NCBI GenBank assembly: GCA_034008185.1
Contig: CM067084.1
Span: 47,335,099-47,399,098 of the forward strand
Length of the DNA stretch: 64,000 nucleotides
Reading direction: 5' to 3'
Source: Gorsachius magnificus
Lineage: Eukaryota; Chordata; Aves; Pelecaniformes; Ardeidae
A program made the position numbers and the translations under genes. Below the pieces are notes generated by a model. The model made no database searches, was not told the origin of the DNA, and worked only from the letters and a program-made list of their open reading frames with translations. Within the stretch, counting starts at the first letter, position 1, and the number at the start of each line of letters is the position of its first letter. Of the stretch, positions 11,269 to 23,200 are shown piece after piece.

Positions 11269-12569
11269 TGGGTATTATTTGGGTTATTTTAAAGGGGGGC
11301 GGGGGGAGAGACTATACACCTTCATATATATAAAATATTTTGTAAGTTATTGGAGGTACTTTCATTTTATGTCAAGGCAACTGCTGTTTCCTGATGGTTT
11401 ATACTGGAGTATACCAGACGTAGGACTTCCTGCAAACCAGGGGTTTTAACAAAGGAATGAGCCGACATTCACTCTTCAGCCCACAGGAGGAGGGCACTTG
11501 TGAAGCTGCTGATAGCCCCCGCTTAACTGCACTTAGGTTCACATTGTGGAGAGGCTCGGAAATGCAAAATAAATTCCTGTCTCAGGAAAGGAAAAGGAAG
11601 CATGTAATCCAGGAGTGCGCCTGATCGACTGCAGCTGCTAATGGGCATCGGGTCAGCAGCACCAGTAAAGCTAGTCCAAAGAAAGCCCCAAAGCAGAGGC
11701 AAGCGTGGACATCAGCCACTCCGCCACGGCTGGGCTCTGCTGGTTTGTTCCTACTGCACCACACTTCGTGCTCATGCGGACACAGCCGGACTCTGCCAGG
11801 TGATTTTCGCCTTACACCCAGGGTTTTGGATGAAGGAATCAAGTGATGTAGAAATACAGCATCTCAGGCACTGGTGATATGTTTTGACCCAAATGCATCC
11901 AGCTTCCATCTGCCAAACACCAAAACTTGTAATGCTACTATACTAATTAATCCTTCATGATCACATCTTTCTCCACATCTGGGTTTCTAAAGGCCATAAA
12001 CCACATGTTTTAGAGGGTTTCTAAAAAGTCTCTCTCTCTCTCGCACATACCCTTTCACGAATCCTGTCATCAACATGAAATTGCAGAAGTCCCAGCTGTG
12101 CAATATTTGAATAGGTATCTTGCTAGTGCCAGCTATCACCTCTCTATTCCTACTTGACACTCACCAGATTATACATCCAGGGATACACTACTCTCTGAAA
12201 TCGGCTTTTTTCCAGCCAATCAGAAAAGAAAGGGACCCAGTCTCAACTAAACTATTTAGAAAAACATATATAGAAAACAGGAAAACAGGGATGTAGGAGC
12301 TAGCTATACATAAACAAAATCTACAATGACAATAACAGCCTGTCATACACAGGGGAGCTAAGGAACCTGGCTCCTGGGGATCAGCGTGGGCTAGGACCCT
12401 TTGCATTTTAAATTATATTTGAGATGTCACCAACTCGTCTTATCGACGTACAGGGCATACAGACTCTAAACCCATTTCACCAGGGAAATCTGCTCTCACT
12501 AAGTACATCAGATAAACCAAATAAGTAAATAAAGAGATCCAAAAGGAGAGTCTGGCTTTCTTGTTTAAA
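11269..12569. other. intergenic, no gene seen
   Basis: Between two CR1 fragments. It contains an AT-rich hairpin-prone patch near 11.32 kb (ATATATAAAATATTT), a short (TC)n run near 12.03 kb and unremarkable unique sequence. I see no exon, RNA gene or dense motif cluster. Confidence 0.6.
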
Positions 12570-13030
12570 GGGAATTCCCTGTATTCCAGTCTGTGCCCAT
12601 TGCCTCTTGTCCTTTTGCTGGGCACCATTGAGAAGAGCACCTCCGTCTCTCCCCTGCCCCAAAATAGGCATTTATACACACCAACAAGATACCCCCCCCC
12701 AAGCTTTCCTGTCTTGAGGCTGAACAATCCCAGCTTGCTCAGCCCCTGCTCTCATATGACAAAAAACTACAAGCTCTTTACCATATCCGTGGCCCTTCAC
12801 TGTCCTGTCCCCAGTATGTCCATGTCTCCCTTGTGCTGGGGAGCCCAGACTGGGCACAGCTGTCCAGGTGTGGCCTCACCAGTGCTGAGTAGAGGAGAAG
12901 GATCGTCTCTGCTTGCTTTCCTGCGCATGGGAATGGACCACTGTTGAGCTTGGAGAAGGTGATCCTTGAAAAATCAGCCAGCTTTCTTGGACCCCTCTTC
13001 TCTCCAGGACCGTTTCACTAACAGGGCAAT
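12570..13030 (-). mobile_element. degraded CR1 LINE fragment(s)
   Basis: The stretch is recognisable from CCCATTGCCTCTTGTCCTTT through GCTGGGCACCATTGAGAAG, the 'ATATTTATACAC...AAGAT' region, AGGCTGAACAATCCCAGC, GTATGTCCATGTCTCCCTTG and GGTGTGGCCTCACCAGTGCT. All are standard CR1 3'-half segments in minus orientation. A further CR1-like piece (CAGCTTTCTTGGACCCCTCT) follows at about 12.98 kb. Indels and substitutions break the reading frame throughout, so this is an older copy than the one at 26 kb. Confidence 0.85.
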
Positions 13031-16000
13031 TATCCTGTAAATCGATTACCCAGACCAGAGGGTTTCCATTTCAGCAATGTATGGATATTATAGAATATTC
13101 AGCAACAGCATTTGCTTTTCCCAATAATATTGGCACTGAAGTACTGTTGTTATATACATGTACTGGCTATCATTGACAGTGCAAATTAAGCATCTGCCAG
13201 AAAAAAGTCACTTAGCTGTGTTCTTTTTATTTTGATTTACAGGGCATGCACATCGCTCTACTGAATTGGGTTATCCCAAGTGTACCATTTGAGAGCCATC
13301 CCAAGTGTATCATTTTTATACAAAACAGACTACCCAGCCTTCTACCATACTGTATCTGCATCTGCTAATGCTTGCGTGGAATCTCAAGAGAAGAAAAACA
13401 AAGAAATGTTATGTAAATAAGCACTTCAAAATGTCTAGCATATATTGCAATTAAAAAACATGAGCTACTGGGTCTATGGAGCAGGCATAGCTACTTATGT
13501 CTTGTCAACCCTCTTCCTAGAGGGAAATGGAATAATGTTTGTTTTGCATCTGTAACTGTTTCATACACTTGAGAAAGGGAATATAAATCCTGATGGGAAA
13601 TGCCAGGGAGCAGGAAGGGGGAGTGGGGTCGCTCCATATCGGGGAGTGAGCAAGGAGCTGAGGGTGGCTCTGGCAGAAGCAATGCTCTCCCCCGAGGAGC
13701 AGTCCCAGGGCACCCCTGTAGGTGACACCAACCAGTTCTGCCGACAGCCCCTGGCAAACTGAAAATGATGAGTCAGGGCTGGGGTCCATGCAGAGACCCA
13801 GTGGGGAGCAGCAGAAGCCAGCACCAAGACTGAAGACAAGGCTGGGTACACGTGCCATCCGTGAGACAAAGCTGGAGACAAGCTACCTGCAACATGACTT
13901 CAGGCTCCATCCAGGAAAGCTGGGAAAGCTCCATCAGGAAGCTGGGAGAGCCAGGAACAGGGCTGGGAATGGCATGGCCCGGGCCTGAGCTTAAGTGGAG
14001 CCCCTGGAGCACTGGGCAGGTGCATGGGTGGGGGTCCCAAGCAAGGCTGCTCAGGGCCATTAAGGTCTACGGGTGTCCCCAGGGTGCTGGCAGTGACACC
14101 AGTGCACCATGCTCTCACAGAAATATATGGCATGTGTCTGGCTGCACGTCACCTGGAGTATTCCTGCCACACACTGAAAGACAGTGGTGATTTGGGGACC
14201 GAAGTTTCTTTGAGGTTATAAGACAGCTAGAGCTGGACAAAAAAGTACTGTGTGAAGAAGAGACTAGAATAAGATACTGTAGGCTTGCAACAGGTGACTG
14301 GTTTGTTTAGGACAACTGAATCTGGTTATCTCCATGCCATTTTTTTCTAGGTGCACTGGAAACTATACAGGTGCATTTTCACCTGAAGAAACAAGGCATC
14401 TATCAGGCACAACAGCAAATATCCCAAAGGTAAGAGACTCCCAGAAGTAAGAAATCCTGTCCTAGGTCAGAGAGAAAAATATATTTGGGGGTATTCCCGA
14501 AGACCATAGTCATCTGTCTTCCCTACACACGAACGAACGCAAACTCAAACATACAGATGTCATGAGTGAGCTGTACTGGCAGATGGAGGTCTGCACAGGG
14601 CCAGCCTAAGCCATGCTTCAGTCACGCTTGTTATGTTACCTTAAATAGTTCTTCAGCTTAGAAAGACAGAAATAAGGAAGTCACAAATGTAGTGAGTTCC
14701 ATGACATACAGGTTTTCTAAACGTTGAGATACTAGCCAGAAAAAGACAGTGTTTATGAAATCCTCAACATAAAAGCACAGGCTAAAAAAAAACACCAAAC
14801 ATTTTCAAAACTTCTATTGCAAACCAGAAAAGAGGCATGAGAGATATATATACACATACAAACACAAATATATCGAGAGAGATTTTTCAGAAAAAAAATA
14901 GAAACAAAAATAGAAAGCCAACTTAAATAGCAAATATGTTATCAAACATGCAATTACTTTGTTGGGTTTTGAGGATTTTGTGGGCTTTTTAAATACAGAA
15001 AGGATTTTTTGGCTATGCCTACCATTCCTTCCACTTTCTGTTACTGTCTCTGTTTATCAACTATTTCTCCTTCTCCTGTCCCCTAGTCCCTTGAAGATAA
15101 ATACGTAGCTTATGGTTTGGGATCTTCTGATGACCAGCAGCTGGGGGGAACTAACAAAGTCCCCATTTAGTTCACACTCAGCACAGAGGAAATCCCCTTC
15201 CCACAGCACAGGGGTGTCAGTTTGAACCCCAGAAGATATGAAGGAGATAGAGGAGTCCTATGGAAATGCTAAAAAGAAGACAACCTGACCATTACTGATT
15301 CAGCTTGCTAATGTCAGGCTAACAAGAATGTTATTCCTCAAATGACAAGGTACCAGTGTAATGGCACAGGACTGGAAAAGCCAGCGTAAAGCAACAGCAG
15401 ATGGAATTGTGCTAAAGCCAGTTCTTTTGCCACCAGTCCTTTTTCTTTCTCTGAACTTGGGTTCACAGGCTGCATTTCTTCTTCCACACTGTACATGTGC
15501 GCAAGTTCACCACTTGCTTCATCCGAACTATCAACATGAAGCTTTTCGAATTCAAGAGTTATTTACATAAAACCACAGACCTAAGAAGGGTGTTCTGCTG
15601 CTTGTTTCTGCCAGCGCAGTACGAACAAGCCAACCATGCCCATTTGTTCACTTCTCCTCTTGTAAAATATTTTCCCCAGTCATCGTTCCTCTGCATATCT
15701 GTCCTTTGGAGGAGGGTCAAAGGTATCACCAAAAAAGATGAAAGTTTACATTCTTTACTTCTAAAATCTACTTGAGAACAGAAGCTGCAACATATAAAGC
15801 TACACTACAGAAATACATAAACAGACAATAAAGTTCTGTTTGCTTAACTGAATATTAGGTAAAATATTACACAGAGATAATCAGAGCAAGAAAGCTCAGA
15901 AGTTAAATATTTATTATGTTTAAACTCCAATGAAGAAACAAAGTGTCTGTGTCAAAAAAAATAAAACACCATCTCTTCAGCTGGAACATATCCGGAGCAC

Positions 16001-18299
16001 AATCTTTTCTGGCTGACAAAAGGAGTAAGTTGTTTTATTTGCTACAGTTTACAGCTCACCAGCACATGCTTAACACAAAACTGAACAGCAGAGCTGCAGG
16101 TAATGCCAGGCTACAGTATATTGGATGTCCCTCACCAGCAATGACCTCCAAATGCACAGCATGTTTTCACATTCTTCACATACCCACACCTCCTCGCAAC
16201 TATTTCTAACAAGTATTGGTGCACAAGCACAAGCTCAGCCCCTGGAGCAGGCCAGATATCATGGCAAGGAACATCTGCTTTTAAAGGATATCTCAAGTTG
16301 AGCGCACTCACCTCCTTAAACCTGCCAGCTAACCAGCACACTCCACCACTTCAAGGATTCATTTGGGCTCCTCCTACTCAGGAGTGCCTACAGGGGCCAG
16401 AAACAAAACACAGAAAGAATTAATGAGGACCAAGCCCTTTCCAAAAGCCAAAGAGCTTGTACATAGTGATTTTGATGCTCTGATTTTAAATCAGTGCCTA
16501 GCGTTCGAAAAAACCTCAACAAACCTTATTTCTTACAAAAGACACCTGCATACTGGAACACATACATCAATTCTGTCATTTGCATTTTTATCTAACACCT
16601 ATGTCGCAATATGTAAACCATGTGTGTAAACAGAGCTCTGCTTTTGAAAGGGCCAGCCCACATCTCATCTGCCCGAGCCCATCAAGTGCTAGATAAGGCC
16701 AGCCTGTAGATGCCAGTCCAAAATGATGGGCGAGCAGGCCTTGGAGGTTATCGGCTGCCTGGCTTCACCAGAGGGAGAAGATTCACAGGAGCCACCCGTG
16801 TAAAGCCACTGAGCATAAAAAGACGCTGAAGCACAGGTTTCTGGAAAAAACCTTACGATTCCCACATGTGGCAAGCCCTGCTGCAGTGCTTGGCTCCTGT
16901 GGGAAATGGGGACTAAGTGCAGAGCTCAGGTTGGGAGCCAGAGTCGCTCAGGGTTTAGTCAATTCTTCTTGGCTGCAAAACTGAGGTTGCACACTCCTTC
17001 ACGCTTCGCTGCAAGGCTGTGTTTAGACAGGGCGAGAGCTAGAGCCAACATAGAGGTTAACACTGTGGGGAAGACAAGCCCTGGGAATATTTTTAATAAA
17101 AGGCTTGTAGGACGTGGATAAGATCAGTGTGGCCAACATACACCCCATTAAAGTATTCCACAGCAAGGTAGGTCAGTAAACTACATCTTCATTCAGGACA
17201 AAGACCAATCCAGGGATTAAAAGAACAACTTGTCAAGGCCCTTCATCATAAATCACCTGTATTGTCTCTGGAAATGGGCGGGAACAAGGGCGTGATTCAC
17301 TGAGTTGTGATGCACAGGAAAAAAAATAGGTCTGGCTTGTGAATAACAAACCTTCCCATGCAAACTCCCAGTTATAGGAAACAGACATGAAATACAGGCT
17401 AGACACGCCTCTCCTTGGTAAAATGGTCTTTATAAGTGGAAAATAAGCATTGTTTGGCCATGTCTGTGTTATCAGGAGCCACCATTAATCATATAACACG
17501 TTGGGCATATATCCAGTTGTCTACACAAAATAGCTACAAGGCATTGGCACCGTTTCCTTGCCAGTGAGCGCTGGCTAGGATGCACTCTGCCATTGTGCAT
17601 GGACCCAGACGGGCTTTGGAGTTGGGATGCTGGGTCATTCTTGGAAATTAAGTTCCCCTATTCCATTCCTGAACCGCATGAGCCAGTCAAGCCTTCACTT
17701 CTGGCCTGATGCTTCCCCAGCCTGTCCCACCACCATGCTTACAACACCTACCACCCCAACTACCCACCTCGGAGACCTCACTTCAACAGTAATGCTATTT
17801 TAACAGTTTGAGTTTATTCTCTGTATTGTTTTCTTATATTTGAAGATACAAACCTCCTAGTGTCAGCTACATCCAACGCTGTTTAAAGCACTGGGTAGGC
17901 ATTTATCTTTGGAAAAATATCTTATATTATGCATCCTGGTAATGAAATCCCTATTTCTTACATAGATATGGACCTGGAGGAATATTGAGTATTACTTCAT
18001 GTAACAAACTGCTTAATGTCATTAAACATTATTATTTGAAGTTCTTTATGTAACATTTGTGGACAACTATGTATTGGTACTTTACAAATCTGATTTTCCA
18101 AAATCTCTGTCTAGAAATACCTAGCAGCAAAAAAACACTACTAGAGACAAAGAAACCTACATTACTCTATCTCAAAAATAAACACATTAAGTTCCTTCCT
18201 TATATCTTCTGCTATGAAACAGTGGCATGTCCTATTTCAAGGTTTCTGTGTGATAATACAAGTTTTATATGACTACATCTCTTAAGTGTTTCTGAGGCT
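13031..18299. other. intergenic, no gene seen
   Basis: The sequence is mostly AT-rich and apparently unique. A moderately GC-rich patch at about 13.6-14.15 kb has overlapping open frames on both strands but no recognisable protein features. AT-rich low-complexity lies near 14.85-14.93 kb. The stretch around 17.2-17.55 kb looks non-repetitive and motif-rich and could be a conserved non-coding element, but sequence alone cannot show that. Confidence 0.5.
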
Positions 18300-18330
18300 T
18301 TAAGAGACTCTCAGAAAAAGAGTCTCTTAA
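18300..18330. repeat. perfect 11-bp hairpin
   Basis: TTAAGAGACTC (18300-18310) and GAGTCTCTTAA (18320-18330) are exact reverse complements around a 9-base loop. No T-run or gene end is associated, so a terminator reading is not appropriate in this genome. It may be a chance or mutation-generated palindrome. Confidence 0.9.
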
Positions 18331-18510
18331 TCACTACCATAAATTTGGAATTTATAGAATACATGGAGACCCTAAAATGAAGTACGATGGTGTCACTGAA
18401 ATCGGGAATATACCTTGTAACACCAATGTAGTGTTAAAAGGCAGGCATTCATGGCACCGGATGCACGGGGGATCGCTCCACCTAATGTGCATGCCTTACA
18501 CCTGTTGATA

Positions 18511-18526
18511 TGATCTATATAGATCA
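18511..18526. repeat. 16-bp perfect palindrome
   Basis: TGATCTATATAGATCA equals its own reverse complement. It lies in AT-rich intergenic DNA about 180 bases from the hairpin at 18.3 kb. It has no assigned function. Confidence 0.9.
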
Positions 18527-20192
18527 AGTATATACATATTTATTCTATTCATACATATTCAATACTACTCTCTTTGGTGATTGGTAGAAATTTGCTCACT
18601 TCACACTTCACTTTGCGCAGACTCAGTTGTCCTTTTCCATTGCTGTCTTTGAGTAGGTGGTATCACTTGGGTAGGTAGTCTGTGAGTCGGTGGTTGTGAT
18701 CTTTCCCTGCCAGAATTATGTTTTACCTACTCGGCTCTTAACCTTGGCAGTCCTGGCCAGTTTTCTCAGTCCACTACGTGAAATCACACTCCATCATCTT
18801 CTTCTGACAGAAACACATTGTCTATTGTTTCATTTGCATTAATCATTACCTAAAGACTAAAATACAGATCAAAGAATACACTGATTCATATACTCAGTGT
18901 TCCTGGGCTTAGTGTCCAGTTGGATAGGGCTGCAAGAAGTATAGCAGCATCCATGGTTGGTTGATTCCATCACCCTGGTTACAATGGCACTTGCGGCACG
19001 TTAGAGAAGACACGGACAGGCTTCCACTGGCTGCAAGTGCCGTGCAGTCTGCCCGCAGACCATGGAGACCAACGCCAGCCAGCTTCTGGCTGGAGCAACA
19101 CATGAGCACCTCAAAATCCTAACCAGGCCCTCTCCATGCTAGTTTTTCACAGCTTTTATGACACACGAGTCTGTTGTAAGAAATCAGTAAGGATGATAGT
19201 CCTTGACTCTTTTCAAACTTTGAGGTATCAGTTAAGGAAACGGAATGAGAACCTCTGGAATGAGTCCACCAGACAACCCAGTGCAATCACTGCTTCTCAG
19301 GGGCTAGGACCCGTTCTCAACAAAACCATAGAGCATTTTCGAAAACAAGTGACCAGCCTGAATTTTGATATATAGGGAAAACACCCCAGCAGTTGGGTCA
19401 CTATTTAGGTAATTATTTTTTTTTTTTCCCCCACACAAGGCAAAGACAGCATGGCAGCATATATATATATATATATTCTCCCTGGCTGAAGAGAGAAAGC
19501 GAGTTAGGAGCCAAGAAATGAACAGATGAATACAGTAGGTGAAAAGAGCAACGGTTTTAAGTTCAGACTTAAAACAGTTTAATGTTAAATAAAAATCATT
19601 TGATTAAGACTAACTTTAGATTAGCTAAACCAAATGCAATTATTTAACTTGATGATATATAGTTTACCATTTCTTTTCATATTTGATCCCCCATTCATTA
19701 TTTGTATTTTGAAGTTAACTGATATTATAAAGAGGTTTAAAGAGAAATCGTCCAACCGATCACATTGAAAGAGCAATTTTAACCTGTGCTCCCTGCAACA
19801 GCAGCCAGCCCTAGTGCCTGCAGTATGTGGTTGTGGTAACAGCAGGGCTGGATGCAGGTGCCTGCGGGGAGGCACTGGCAGGGCCAGTGGGCAGCAGCTC
19901 TCGGCAACGGTGACAAGGGGTGAAGCCCAGGGCTCTTGTGCCCATCGCGGGCATTTTGTATTCTCTAAGCCAGACTGCTCTGCCAGGGTGCTTCACCGCC
20001 CTCCTGGGCTCTGTTTGCTGCTCCCCGGAGAGGTCAGCGCTCGCTCTTGCTGGCTGGCACGGGGTACTTTTGTGTAAAAAGGGCAACAGGTGGCAATGGT
20101 GGCCCCAAGGTCACGGAGGAGTCCCGTCTGCCAGCCGCCGGGGCACCAAGCTGGCCAGGGAACGAAAACTGCGTTCCCATCCTTCATTTGCT
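18527..20192. other. intergenic, no gene seen
   Basis: Unique-looking sequence with one dinucleotide microsatellite and a GC-richer patch at about 19.8-20.18 kb. Open frames in both directions across that patch show no protein signature. Confidence 0.5.
19459..19476. repeat. (AT)9 microsatellite
   Basis: Nine uninterrupted AT units, preceded about 20 bases earlier by a T/C-rich low-complexity tract. Confidence 0.95.
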
Positions 20193-20288
20193 TAGGGACA
20201 CGGTTTAGCAGTGGAATGGCAGTGCTAGGTTAATGGTTCGACATGATGATCTTAAAAGTCTTTTCCAACCTAAACGATTCTATGATTC
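20193..20288 (+). mobile_element. CR1 LINE 3'-end fragment
   Basis: The sequence from AGGGACACGGTTTAGCAGTG through GTTCGACATGATGATCTTAA to CCTAAACGATTCTATGATTC is the CR1 3' terminus, here in plus orientation, unlike the other copies in this window. It keeps about 95 bases. Confidence 0.88.
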
Positions 20289-23200
20289 CCATCTCACCTG
20301 CATGGCAGCGGGTACCGCCGCACTTATTCTTGCAGTTTCCATTATATGAGGATTTGCTGACAGAACTTCAAAAAAACCCCACATATTTTGGGCAGGTTTT
20401 TTTGTTTGTTTGTTTTTTTAACTTTTATTTGCCTGAAGTGACCGTGCAGAATGAGGACCCAGGGGTATTAGTGTGGAGCGCTGAGTACATTTTAAAAAAA
20501 ATAGCAAGATTAAAATAGACTTGCAGCTGAAATTACACATATGATTTGGCACAAACCATTGAGGAATGCAGCAGATATTGGTTTGGCTTGACCTAGTTGA
20601 TGACGAGCTGAAAATTAGCTAATAAGCCCGGACAAGGAAGTTTTTGCTTACTCATTTTTGTGTTTAGGTTATTAACTGCACACCTACAAGGTTAAATATA
20701 GGTGCCACTCTTTGCACCAAACGCACGGTGCCTTAGAGTGAAACCACCAATTTCACAATTGTTTAGCAAATCTCAAACATGGTAAAAAGTTCAGCATCCT
20801 GTACTTCCCCTTTGGGTTTTGATGTTAAAAAAAAAAACAAAACAAACTGCAAATGTGCTGGTTGCCAAGGCTCTTTCACATTACAAGAGCACAAATGCAC
20901 ACGTCTCTCTGCTCTCTTTGACTAAGGCACCTTAGCAGGCAATATAAAGCAGAGGTAACCTTTAGATAGTGATTTAGAGACCAGCTGGTAACACATTAGA
21001 AAATTTAGAAGTTTAAAATTAGCTGTTAACAAAAAATAAGGAAAAAAAAAATCCAAGAGCCTTTCCAGAAAGTGGGAGAATACTTTTTCCCTGATGGCAA
21101 CTGCTTTATCCTCTGTAATGGCACCACTCAGCTGGCGTATGGCCGCCTCGGCCACGGCTGCAGGGTGGGCGCGTATGATCCCCATGTTCTGCACCCCCTT
21201 TGGAAAGAAAGCAACGTTACAGCAGGTGCATCCTGCAGCAAGCCCCTCTTACTGTGCACAGACTTGTCTTGAACCGCAGGTGGTAACTGCTGAAGCTGAA
21301 AGATACCTCTTAGGTTTGTAGAAATATGAGTTCATTCATCTTCCTTCAGTACACTCCATATACTCTTTTTCTGTTCAAAGGCTTGAAGAATGTGACTTCC
21401 TCTCAGCTGTTATCTACCCCACTAAGCACAGAAAAAAACCCTTTCAAAGCCCAGGCTGTAAACCCTGGAGCAACCAGTCACAAACTATGCTGAATTATCA
21501 GAGATCTTGCTTCCACAGGGATGAAAGGACCTTTATCATGTTCCCAGAAAGCAGTGCTTTGCCCCGTGCAGGAGGAGTTTTCCCTCCCATGAGAAGGGGG
21601 TCTGAGCTTGCCTAGAATGCCACAAAAACATGTTAGCGTCCAGCAGCATATCGTGCAGTCATTCAGAACACAAAATAAAAGCTACACCATCCTAAATATC
21701 AGGAAAATCTACCCAACTAAAGCATGGCAACAGATCTTTCCTGAAATTTGTTATCTCCTGCTGTAGCACAGGGTGGTGAACCACGAGGACATTTCTGACA
21801 GGTTTGGTAAGAAGTGTGAAATGGAAATACAAAGGGTAGGGGGGGAATGCAGAGATCATCTTCAACCTTTTTCAACCAGTCCAAACAGGCCATATGCAGT
21901 AATGGTCTCCTCCTTATCACTGTGGTAATTAAAAAGCCAGCGCTCAAGTTTTAGCAGTCCTTTAGCATGATTACGTACACACATGAACACTGGGGCCAGC
22001 TCATAGCCTCATTCAGCTTCTTCTGGAGCTGATGAAAATCTGTCCCCTAGCTTCAACAGCATCTAGATTAGGATGTTAATAATTCACGGTGGGTGCAGTG
22101 TACTGCCTAGAAGATCTATTGCTGCTTAGTGAGTTTTTACCTACAGTAAGATGGCACTGGTTTTCTACGCTCATATCTACCCTTGGTATGATCAGATTTT
22201 AAACACACGTATAACTTAAGAATGTGTATGTCTTAAAATGCAAGTTCTCCAGCAAGTAAAAAAATTCCCTTCAGCATCCATAAAGGATTCCCACAGTTTT
22301 ACAGTACCAAGGTAAATGGGTTTGACCAAAGTGTCTCTGACCATTCAAAAACTTCAGGTATCCAAACTCTTTTATGATTTTAAAAAAAATTCTCAAGGAA
22401 GAACCATTACTGAGCTTTTCCACTGATAGAGCTGGTGGTGCCTTGGCAGGGCAGCAGCACTTTCCCACTAAGGAGGGGCTTCTCTGCAGGACATGCCAAT
22501 ATGAAAGAGCCTCCTCAGCAAATTGCAATTGCGTGGCACCTCTGGTTAGAAAAAGGGCAGTCTAAATCTTGGGAAGCAGAACTCTAGATACATTTTTTTG
22601 GAGGGAGGGTCTTGGTTTTTACTCATTTGAGACCACAACTGTAAAAGTAATTAGTTAATTATCCTTAAGAAATAAAAAAGTGAAACAAATTCCAAGTGAA
22701 AGGTCAAAAATACTGTTTCAAATTTATAGGAAGCTACTTGTATCTTTCAGATAACACTCCAGTTTTAAGATTCATGTAATTATTTTTGTGCATCAAAATT
22801 CTTTACAACTGGCTCCCAGTCCAACAGAAACTAGTTAACTTTTTGTGCTGAGGGACTCTCAGGTTAGTCTCACTCTCTCAGCCCTACTTCCACTGAAATC
22901 CAGGGCAAGATTCCCTTGGCTTTCCACATGGTAATGTCTGGTAAAAAGAAGGCCACCTCCAATTTTCTTAATCTTTCCTCTTTGAACCAGCAACTCCAAA
23001 TCCAGACCTAAATCCCTAAAAAAAAACCCCAAGCCCAACCCCTCCCCAAAATCACGTTCATTTTTCTTCCTCAGACACCCTTGCTCAGCTCCTTCTCTCA
23101 GTGACTTCCTGGCACAAAAGTGTTCCAGCTTCTTGGTTAGGAAAAGTGTGGGGTTTTTTTTTTTTTATAAAGCCTTGTATTAAGATCCCTTTTCTTCTTG

